NCBI GenBank assembly: GCA_005885165.1
Contig: VAXR01000187.1
Location: forward strand, 1-12,060
From: Actinomycetota bacterium
GTDB lineage: Bacteria > Actinomycetota > Thermoleophilia > Solirubrobacterales > Thermoleophilaceae
Length of the DNA stretch: 12,060 nucleotides
Reading direction: 5' to 3'
The notes beneath the pieces were generated by a model, which had not been told where the DNA came from, ran no database searches, and was given only the letters and a program-made list of their open reading frames with translations. The position numbers and the translations under genes were made by a program. Positions 1 to 5,257 of the stretch are shown piece by piece; the stretch's first letter is position 1; every line of letters starts with the position of its first letter.

Positions 1-1164
1 CTGCTGTTCGTGGTCACCGCCCTCGCCTCCGTGGCGGTGTTCGACGTCCCGCATCGAGGCCGCGTCGCGCTGGTGCTGGCCGCCGCGGCGCTTCCGTGGG
101 CGGTCATGGCGCTCGCCGCAACTCGCCGGAACCCTCGCTTCGCGCCGAACCCGCTCGTGGCGCTCGTCGACCTGGCCGTCCTTGGCGGTGTGCAGGTCGC
201 CGAGCCCGAGGCGTACGCAGGCGTCCGCTTCGTGGCGCTCTTCTTCGTGGCCACCCACGCGTACTTCCTGGGCGAGATGCGCGGACTGGTCGTCGCCGCC
301 GCCGCGGTCGTCGCGCTCGTCCCGGCCGCCGCGCTCCTTCACGGGATCCCGATCCACGGCGGGATGCTGCCGTACTACGAAGTGCTCTTCGCCGTGTCGG
401 CGCTGTCGTGCGGCCTGCTGGTCGGGAGGTTTCGCACCGGCGAGTCGGCCGCTCGGCTGCGCGCGCAAGACCTCTCGCGCCGCGCCATGGAGGCCGAGTC
501 GCACATGAGGCGGCGGATCGCCGAGTCGATCCACGACGGGCCGGTCCAGGAGCTCGTGAGCCTCGACCTGACGCTTGCGGCTGTCGAGCAGGCGGCCGCC
601 CGCGGCGACGACGACAGCGTGCGGCAGCGGGTGGCGGATGCGCGCGCGCTGGCGGAGCGCAACATCTCGGTCCTGCGCGAGGAGATCGTCGGGCTCGGTC
701 CGTACGCGTTCGACGAGCTCAGCTTCGACTCGGCCGTCGAGCAGTGCGTGCCGATCTGGAAGCGCCGCTACGGCATCGAGCTTGAGCTCTCGCTCGAGCC
801 GCTCGACCTGGCTGGCGACATCCGCGGGGCGCTATTCGGGATCGTGCAGGAGGCGGTCGCCAACGCGGGCCGCCACTCCGGGGCCAGCCGCGTGCTGATC
901 TCGCTTCGCGCGGTGGACGGGGACGTGGAGTTGCGCGTCGCCGACGACGGCCACGGCTTCAGCGGCTCGGCCCCGCTCGCCAGCACGGAGCCCGGCCACA
1001 TCGGCCTGGCGAGCATGCAGGAGCGCGCCGAGCTGATCGACGGCCGCCTCGACATCGAGACCGGAGGGAGGGGAACACGGGTCCTGGTGCGGGCGCCGCT
1101 TCGCTCCGAGCGGCCGTTCGAGCGCCCCCGGGATCAGGAAACGGTGCACGTACGCCGCAGCTAG
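1..1164 (+). CDS. NarL/DesK-type sensor histidine kinase, 5' end outside window
   Basis: Membrane sensor kinase that should autophosphorylate on His and pass phosphate to a NarL/LuxR-type response regulator. The frame is open to the left edge, so the start is not visible; the GTG at 10 lies inside a hydrophobic segment and is unlikely to be the start. Residues counted from base 1: about five or six hydrophobic segments fill residues 1-145, then a short linker, then a HisKA_3 dimerisation domain with RRRIAESIHDGPVQE (phospho-acceptor His178, in the HDxPxQ pattern of this family). A HATPase_c domain follows: N-box QEAVANAGRHS (Asn288), G1 box DDGHGF (Asp316) and a G2 stretch around HIGLASMQERAELIDG. 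No recognisable extracellular sensor domain is visible. It converges on the HDOD gene, and no complete response regulator lies in the window, so its partner is probably upstream. The family call is sound; the signal is unknown. Confidence 0.9.
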   Translation: MLFVVTALASVAVFDVPHRGRVALVLAAAALPWAVMALAATRRNPRFAPNPLVALVDLAVLGGVQVAEPEAYAGVRFVALFFVATHAYFLGEMRGLVVAAAAVVALVPAAALLHGIPIHGGMLPYYEVLFAVSALSCGLLVGRFRTGESAARLRAQDLSRRAMEAESHMRRRIAESIHDGPVQELVSLDLTLAAVEQAAARGDDDSVRQRVADARALAERNISVLREEIVGLGPYAFDELSFDSAVEQCVPIWKRRYGIELELSLEPLDLAGDIRGALFGIVQEAVANAGRHSGASRVLISLRAVDGDVELRVADDGHGFSGSAPLASTEPGHIGLASMQERAELIDGRLDIETGGRGTRVLVRAPLRSERPFERPRDQETVHVRRS

Positions 1165-1168
1165 GGGA

Positions 1169-1185
1169 GCCGCGGCGCGAGCGGC
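1169..1185. terminator. Weak hairpin between convergent genes
   Basis: GCCGC, a 7-nt loop and GCGGC form a 5-bp GC stem in the 25-bp gap between the kinase stop and the facing helix-turn-helix stop. There is no T-tract. Such a stem could occur by chance in DNA this GC-rich, so a bidirectional terminator role is only a guess. Confidence 0.2.
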
Positions 1186-1189
1186 CCAG

Positions 1190-1384
1190 CTAGAGCCAGC
1201 CGCGCTGGGTTGCGACGAGGACCGCCTGCGCGCGGTCCACCGCGCCGAGCTTGGCGTAGGTGTTGTGGAGGTGCGTGCGGACCGTGCTAGTGGAGAGGCT
1301 CAGCTCGAGCGCGATCTGCCTGTACACCTTGCCCTCCGATCTGCCGGCGCTGCTGGCCGGTCGGGTAGGGAAGCTCGTACATCA
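1190..1384 (-). pseudogene. Out-of-frame LuxR/GerE-type helix-turn-helix tail
   Basis: Reading leftward, this frame opens after a TGA at 1382-1384 and ends with TAG at 1190-1192. From about 1336 it encodes SEGKVYRQIALELSLSTSTV followed by RTHLHNTYAKLGAVDRAQ and ...VATQRGWL. This is the recognition part of a GerE/LuxR helix-turn-helix: the IAxxLxLSxxTVRTHLxNxYxKLG signature ending in RAQAV. The usual first helix (a PLSxREREVLRLLA-like sequence) is absent, and I see no ATG start or independent promoter. The preceding HDOD frame overlaps it by about 100 bases in another phase. The simplest reading is that HDOD and this domain were one protein, and that bases covering the junction and helix 1 have been lost with a phase change. 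The alternative is a real remnant of a separate response regulator. Confidence 0.7.
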
Positions 1385-2300
1385 CCGAGCGGAGCTTGTT
1401 CGCGTCGAGCCCGAGCTCGCGCGCCACCTTGAGCATCCGCGCCGGCTCGATCGGCTTGCCGTGGCCGTAGTGCGCGAGCATGTCGGCGAGACGGATCACG
1501 GCGGCCTCGCCGTGAGCCTCGTCGGAGTGATGCCGCTCGATCGCCGCGGCCAGGCGACTGGGCAGGCCCCAGCGCCGGGCGAGCACGCCGCCGACCAGCG
1601 CGTGGTCGACGCCAAGCTCGCGGCGCTCGCGATGGAGCCGCTCCTCCGGAGTCTTCGCCGAACCGTGCACCTGCCCGGGATAACCCGGGTAGGCGTGGAC
1701 CAGCACGAGCTTGCCGATGTCGTGGAGGAGCGCCGACACGAGGAGCTCGTCGCGGTCGCCCATGTCCGCCTCGCGCGCGATGCGGTCCGCCGCCCGCTGC
1801 GCGGCGACGGCGTGGAGGCGGAAGCGCTCGGGCTGCGCGTCCCAGCCGGGGATGCGCTCGAAGAAGTCGAATACGGCGGTGCGGGCGGCGAGCGCCTCGA
1901 CCCCGCTGGGGGTCAACATCTCGACCGCCTCGGGGATCGTCGCTACGCGTGCGCGCTTAGGCGCCGGCGCGCGATTGGCGATCCGCAGCACCGCGATCAC
2001 GAGCGAGACGTCGGACTCGATGGCCGCCACCACGTCGCCCGGCGAGGTGTGCTCCTCGCGAACCAGCCGCAGAACGCGGTTACGCGACTCGGCCAGCGCC
2101 GGGAACGCCTCGAGTGCCTCGAAGGCGGCGGTGAGCCGGCGGCCGTGGCCCTCGCCGGTGGGGCGCGCCGCGGCTGCCGGTGTCGAGTTGTCGGTCCGGT
2201 CCGGGACCGGTTTCAGTGCTCTCTTCACGCTCGTTGGTCTGCCTATCCGTGGCTGGGGTTGGTTTGCCTTCCCTGGCTTGCGGGCGGCTGGACACATCAT
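1287..2300 (-). CDS. HDOD/HD-domain signalling protein, probably frameshifted at its C-terminus
   Basis: Predicted cytoplasmic regulator of the HDOD superfamily. From the ATG at 2300 the frame has a basic, low-complexity leader (residues 1-50), an HDOD region beginning about RRLTAAFEALEAFPALAESR and an HD core with ALLHDIGK (His193-Asp194), later GVDHALVGG and IERHHSD. The H...HD...H...HH set is retained, so metal-dependent phosphohydrolase activity is possible, although many HDOD proteins are non-catalytic. Start choice is uncertain: tandem ATGs at 2300/2297 or a GTG at 2228 (protein then starts VKRALKPVPD). The same frame stays open upstream into gltX, but that part is a shadow of gltX. The last 20 or so residues, after YELPYPTGQQRR, look like out-of-frame read-through across helix-turn-helix DNA. 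The intact protein probably ended in a DNA-binding domain, which would make it a transcription regulator. Confidence 0.8.
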   Translation of the reverse strand: MMCPAARKPGKANQPQPRIGRPTSVKRALKPVPDRTDNSTPAAAARPTGEGHGRRLTAAFEALEAFPALAESRNRVLRLVREEHTSPGDVVAAIESDVSLVIAVLRIANRAPAPKRARVATIPEAVEMLTPSGVEALAARTAVFDFFERIPGWDAQPERFRLHAVAAQRAADRIAREADMGDRDELLVSALLHDIGKLVLVHAYPGYPGQVHGSAKTPEERLHRERRELGVDHALVGGVLARRWGLPSRLAAAIERHHSDEAHGEAAVIRLADMLAHYGHGKPIEPARMLKVARELGLDANKLRSVMYELPYPTGQQRRQIGGQGVQADRARAEPLH

Positions 2301-2318
2301 CGGCAACAGCCGTCCAGC
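2287..2318 (-). promoter_or_regulatory. Stem-loop around the HDOD tandem ATG
   Basis: On the minus strand GCTGGAC (2318-2312) pairs perfectly with GTCCAGC (2293-2287). A smaller GGC-TGTT-GCC hairpin sits inside the loop, and the tandem ATGATG (2300-2295) lies in the remaining loop. If transcribed as a leader, this would hold the first start codons in a structured element, which could mask them or favour the downstream GTG at 2228. It matches no riboswitch consensus I know. Confidence 0.3.
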
Positions 2319-2368
2319 GCTGAAGTACCTCGTTGCGGCTAGAGAGCGAAGTCCGGGCGCGGCCCTAA

Positions 2369-2381
2369 CCGTCGTGGACGG
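2369..2381 (-). terminator. Short hairpin downstream of gltX
   Basis: CCGTC-CAC-GACGG (minus strand) forms a 5-bp stem about 27 nt after the gltX stop, in the 107-bp gap before the HDOD gene. No T-run follows, so this is at best a weak intrinsic terminator. The rest of the gap shows no clear promoter hexamer. Confidence 0.2.
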
Positions 2382-2407
2382 ATGTCGTACCCCATTCGGG
2401 GGTCGGC

Positions 2408-3676
2408 TCAAGCCGCCGCGCGCTCGAGCGCGCGGTCGATCCTGGCGAGCGTCTCCTCCCGTCCCAGGACGGCCACGGACTCGAAGATCCCCGGGGAGAC
2501 CGTGCCGCCGCTGATCGCCACCCGGATCGGCTGGTAGACGTCGCGCGGCTTGACTCCAAGCTCGTCCACGACCGCCCTGAGCGCCGACTCGATCGAGCTT
2601 GCGTCGAAGGGCTCTGCCGAAGCCAGCGCCTCCCGCGCGCGGCGCAGGCGCTCCGGCGCGCCGTCCGTCATCACCTTCTCCCACGCGGCCGTGTCGTCGG
2701 GCTGGGGCTCCACGAGGAAGGCCGCCAGCTGCCAGAAGTCGTTCAGCGTCTGCATCTTCTCTTGCGCGATCCGCACAGCGGGTTCGAGCCCCTGCCGGCC
2801 GAGGCGCTCCTCGAGGCGCCGGGTGAGCTCCTCGGGCGGGAGCTGACGGAGGTAGTGGCCGTTCATCCAGCGGAGCTTCTGCTCGTCGAAGACCGCCGGC
2901 GACTTGGAGACGCGTTCGAGCGAGAAGCGCTCGATCAGCTCCTCCGTTGTGAAGAACTCGGTGCTCTCGTCGTAGCCCCAGCCGAGGAGCGCGAGGTAGT
3001 TCCGCACCGCCTCCGGGAGATAGCCCGCGTCCCTCAGGTCCTGGACCGACGCGGCGCCGTGGCGCTTGGAGAGCTTCTTGCCGTCGGGACCGTGGAGCAG
3101 CGGCAGGTGCGCGTAGACCGGCGGATCCGCGCCGAGGGCGCGCAGGATCAGGATCTGGCGGGGCGTGTTCGAGAGGTGGTCCGCTCCGCGCACGACGTGC
3201 GTGATCCCCATGTCGCGGTCGTCTACGGCGACCGCGAGGTTGTAAAGGGGGCTGCCGTCAGAGCGGGCGATCACGAAGTCGTCGATCGCGGCGTGCTCGA
3301 AGGTCACCTCGCCGCGGATCACGTCCTGGACCACCGTCGCCCCCTCGTCCGGAACGCGTAGTCGCGTGGCGCCCTCGTCGAGGTAGGCATGGCCCTCGGC
3401 CACCAGCCGCTCGATCCCCTCGCTGTGGCGCGGACGGCGCTCGGCCTGCGAGTACGGGCCCTCGTCCCAGTCGAGCTCGAGCCACCTGAGGGCGTCGAGC
3501 ACCTGCGCGACGTTCTCGGGCGTGGAGCGCTCGCGATCGGTGTCCTCGATGCGGAGGACGAACGAACCGCTCGACTGCCGGGCGATGAGCCAGTTGTACA
3601 GTGCCGTCCTCGCTCCTCCGACGTGTAGCGCGCCCGTCGGAGACGGAGCGAAGCGGACCCTCATGCCTTCGGCCAT
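2408..3676 (-). CDS. gltX: Glutamyl-tRNA synthetase (class I), apparently lacking an internal segment
   Basis: Charges tRNA with glutamate using ATP, in the cytoplasm. The Rossmann fold opens with MRVRFAPSPTGALHVGG (HIGH-type motif HVGG from His18). The DHLSNTPRQI segment and the KKLSKR motif (KMSKS class, residues 200-205) are present, followed by LRWMNGHYLRQL of the anticodon-binding half. At 422 residues it is short for the family (about 470-490). The shortage is localised: AYLDEGA runs almost directly into TRLRVPDEGATVVQDVIRGEV, where homologues carry about 35 more residues between the AY and RLRVP positions. The loss is in frame. Two start codons are possible, ATG 3676 and ATG 3664 (MRVRF, the common family start). 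A -10-like TAGCAT nine bases before 3676 favours the first on a leaderless transcript. It is divergent from nfo with 9 bp between starts. The gene identity is certain; whether the enzyme is intact is not. Confidence 0.96.
   Translation of the reverse strand: MAEGMRVRFAPSPTGALHVGGARTALYNWLIARQSSGSFVLRIEDTDRERSTPENVAQVLDALRWLELDWDEGPYSQAERRPRHSEGIERLVAEGHAYLDEGATRLRVPDEGATVVQDVIRGEVTFEHAAIDDFVIARSDGSPLYNLAVAVDDRDMGITHVVRGADHLSNTPRQILILRALGADPPVYAHLPLLHGPDGKKLSKRHGAASVQDLRDAGYLPEAVRNYLALLGWGYDESTEFFTTEELIERFSLERVSKSPAVFDEQKLRWMNGHYLRQLPPEELTRRLEERLGRQGLEPAVRIAQEKMQTLNDFWQLAAFLVEPQPDDTAAWEKVMTDGAPERLRRAREALASAEPFDASSIESALRAVVDELGVKPRDVYQPIRVAISGGTVSPGIFESVAVLGREETLARIDRALERAAA
3335..3379 (-). repeat. 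Imperfect direct repeat encoding DEGAT inside gltX
   Basis: Two 15-nt units, 3365-3379 and 3335-3349, match at 13 of 15 positions, are in phase, and both encode Asp-Glu-Gly-Ala-Thr. They flank the point where GluRS homologues carry an extra stretch, so they are candidate endpoints for a repeat-mediated deletion or a collapsed assembly. Confidence 0.55.
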
Positions 3677-3685
3677 GACGCTGCG

Positions 3686-3691
3686 ATGCTA
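3686..3691 (-). promoter_or_regulatory. -10-like hexamer of gltX, overlapping the nfo start codon
   Basis: The minus strand reads TAGCAT, fitting TANNNT, then 9 nt, then the gltX ATG at 3676. This spacing puts the transcription start a couple of bases before the codon, i.e. nearly leaderless. On the plus strand the same six bases (ATGCTA) are the nfo start codon and second codon. Confidence 0.45.
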
Positions 3692-4681
3692 ATCGGCGGT
3701 CACGTCTCGCCCGCGGGCGGCCTGGTCAACGCCTTCCACCGCGGCGTCGAGCGCGACTGCGACGCGATCCAGATCTTCAACCAGTCGCCGCGTGCCTGGC
3801 GGCTCCAGACCTACCGCGAGGACGACCTAGCGGAGTTCCGGTCGCTGCTCGCGGAGGGGCCGGTGCGGGCCATCGTGCTGCACGCCGTCTACCTGATCAA
3901 TCCGGCCTCGAAGGACGACGTGATCCGTAAGAAGTCGCTCGATGCCCTGGCGCACGCCCTGCGCATGGGCGATGCGATGGGGGCGCACGGCGTGGTGGTG
4001 CATCCCGGGTCGCAGGTCGGGGAGCCGCTCGAGGAGTCGATCGACCGTGTCGGGGACGCGATCCGGTACGTCCTCTCCGAGTCCGAGCGCTGCCCGCTGC
4101 TGCTCGAGAACACTGCCGGCGCCGGTGGGACCATCGGCCGGTCGTTCGAGGAGCTGGCGAGGCTGGTCGAGCTCGGGGGCGGGGACGAGCGTCTCGGGCT
4201 CTGTCTCGACTCGTGCCATCTCTTCGCCATGGGCTTCGGTGTCCGGACAGCCGATGAGCTCTCGGAGACGATCGAGCGGTGCGAGGAGATCGTCGGCGTC
4301 GACCGGCTCCGCTGCATCCACGTCAACGACTCGAAGGCGGCGTTCGGCTCGAAGCGCGACCGGCACGCCCCGCTGGGCGAGGGGGAGCTTGGTCGCCAGG
4401 GATGCGCCGCGTTCTTCTCGGAGCCCCGCTTCGAGGGCCTTCCGACGATCTTCGAGGGGCCTGGGCTCGAGGGCCGCGGCGCCGCGCTCGCCGACATCAA
4501 GGTGGCGCGGGAGCTGCGGGAGGAGGGGCTTGCCGCGCGGGGGCTTGCGAAGGGCGGGCGCGGTGGCGCCAAGCGCGGTTCGGCTAGGCGCGGCACGGCC
4601 AAGCGCGGGAGCGCCCAGCGCGGTTCCGCCCGTTCAGGCCAGCGGTCCCGGAAGGGGGCGACGAAGAGGGGCAGCTCCTGA
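3686..4681 (+). CDS. nfo: Endonuclease IV (AP endonuclease) with an added basic tail
   Basis: Cleaves DNA 5' of abasic sites in base-excision repair, using a three-zinc centre in a TIM barrel. Start MLIGGHVSPAGGL is the canonical family start. By alignment from memory with the E. coli enzyme, all nine metal ligands are present: His66, His106 (VVHPGS), Glu141 (LLENTAG), Asp175 and His178 (CLDSCH), His212 (CIHVNDSK), Asp225 and His227 (DRHAPLGEG), Glu257 (IFEGPG). The catalytic domain ends near residue 282. Residues 287-331 are an extra low-complexity tail rich in Lys, Arg, Gly, Ser and Ala, making the protein 331 residues against about 285 for E. coli Nfo. It is the only rightward gene here after the kinase, divergent from gltX and convergent with the Cys-rich gene. 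No Shine-Dalgarno or clear -10 is visible; any promoter must lie inside gltX coding DNA. Confidence 0.96.
   Translation: MLIGGHVSPAGGLVNAFHRGVERDCDAIQIFNQSPRAWRLQTYREDDLAEFRSLLAEGPVRAIVLHAVYLINPASKDDVIRKKSLDALAHALRMGDAMGAHGVVVHPGSQVGEPLEESIDRVGDAIRYVLSESERCPLLLENTAGAGGTIGRSFEELARLVELGGGDERLGLCLDSCHLFAMGFGVRTADELSETIERCEEIVGVDRLRCIHVNDSKAAFGSKRDRHAPLGEGELGRQGCAAFFSEPRFEGLPTIFEGPGLEGRGAALADIKVARELREEGLAARGLAKGGRGGAKRGSARRGTAKRGSAQRGSARSGQRSRKGATKRGSS
4565..4639 (+). repeat. Degenerate 15-bp tandem repeat in the nfo tail
   Basis: About five in-frame units, each coding a five-residue motif: AKRGS, ARRGT, AKRGS, AQRGS, ARSGQ. The unit core at DNA level is GCNNAGCGCGG. This is the repetitive core of the basic tail of endonuclease IV. 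Confidence 0.75.
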
Positions 4682-4815
4682 TCGCTCCCCTTCAGTGTCC
4701 TATCTCAATCCCTCTCCCTCTCCCAATCTCTTTGGTGGACCACTTAGGTATCCCATGGGATACCTAACCCGACCATCATCCACGCCGAGAGCGGGGCGCC
4801 GGCCGCCGGCCCGAG
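4682..4815. other. Convergent intergenic gap with pyrimidine tract and palindrome
   Basis: This 134-bp gap between the stops of nfo and the Cys-rich gene has less GC than its surroundings. It holds a plus-strand pyrimidine-rich stretch (about 4698-4733, mostly C and T with CCCTCTCCCTCTCCC at its centre). A short GTGG-A-CCAC dyad follows at 4735-4743, then a perfect 24-bp palindrome at 4744-4767. I see no open reading frame of its own here. Confidence 0.7.
4744..4767. repeat. Perfect 24-bp palindrome
   Basis: TTAGGTATCCCA followed directly by its exact reverse complement; all 12 base pairs match and symmetry breaks at 4743/4768. It is unusually AT-rich for this DNA and contains an NcoI-type CCATGG centre. 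It could be a dimeric regulator's operator, an RNA stem of about 10 bp with a CATG loop ending both convergent transcripts, or a member of a dispersed genomic palindrome family. There is no flanking T-tract. Confidence 0.9.
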
Positions 4816-5208
4816 CTACAGCCGGTCGCGCAGGTCGAAGTCGCCCGCGGCCGCGCCGGCGCCGGGGTCGTCGAAGAACCCGGGGTTGACGCACTCGAAG
4901 GCGTCGCCGCCGCCCCAGTAGGCGCGCTCCACGGTTGTGCGGCAGCGCTCGGTGGGCGTGCCGGTGAGCTTCACGCCGCCGTAGCCGTGCCGCGTGCGCT
5001 CGGCCTCGCGGAAGAGGTCGACGTCGATCTCGACCTTGAAGACCTTGTTGAGGCAGCCCATGTAGCGCCGTCCGCTCCTCTCGTCGTCGTAGAGGTAGAG
5101 GTACGGGCAGCGCGACTCGATGCAGCCCGACGGCAGCACCACGCGATCGCAGAACGCGCAGCACTGGCGGCACTCGGAGGACTGAACCGTGTCGGCTCCT
5201 TGGGGCAC
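4816..5208 (-). CDS. Cys-rich hypothetical protein, probably metal-binding
   Basis: I do not recognise a named family with certainty; similar proteins seem to occur in Thermoleophilia (memory only). The 130-residue product starts at a GTG (MPQGADTVQSSECRQCC). It has nine cysteines (13, 16, 17, 20, 29, 34, 52, 89, 106), including a CxxCCxxC cluster and a CxxxxC pair, followed by Tyr-rich PYLYLY and a conserved-looking RRYMGCLNKVFKVEID segment. This suggests a zinc or iron-sulfur site, but the ligands cannot be assigned. There is no signal peptide or membrane segment, so it is probably cytoplasmic. Start choice: a -10-like TACGAT lies six bases before the GTG, consistent with a leaderless message starting at the codon; no ATG occurs in frame upstream. 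It lies 49 bp downstream of the dnaE stop on the same strand and converges with nfo. Confidence 0.75.
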   Translation of the reverse strand: MPQGADTVQSSECRQCCAFCDRVVLPSGCIESRCPYLYLYDDERSGRRYMGCLNKVFKVEIDVDLFREAERTRHGYGGVKLTGTPTERCRTTVERAYWGGGDAFECVNPGFFDDPGAGAAAGDFDLRDRL

Positions 5209-5214
5209 GTGGAA

Positions 5215-5220
5215 ATCGTA
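5215..5220 (-). promoter_or_regulatory. -10-like hexamer of the Cys-rich gene
   Basis: TACGAT on the minus strand, then 6 nt, then the GTG start at 5208. The predicted transcription start falls on the G of GTG. The hexamer is identical to the one before dnaE. No clear -35 is visible. Confidence 0.5.
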
Positions 5221-5257
5221 GCCCTGGTCGGCAATCGCGGGTGCGACGCTGACCCCG

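Noticed and set aside
1260..2342. Long rightward open frame across the HDOD gene
   Set aside because: It is the antisense of a protein with clear HD-domain motifs. The product is Arg/Val/Leu-rich with no domain, typical of high-GC shadows.
2229..2345. Possible c-di-GMP (GEMM-I) riboswitch before the HDOD gene, prompted by GGCAAACC and CGCAAGCC segments
   Set aside because: The two segments occur in the wrong order and the GGTAG...TTACC part is absent, so the consensus fold cannot be built.
2301..2684. N-terminal extension of the HDOD frame into gltX (start at 2684)
   Set aside because: This stretch is an out-of-phase copy of the conserved gltX 3' end and has no domain of its own. A start at 2300 or 2228 is more sensible.
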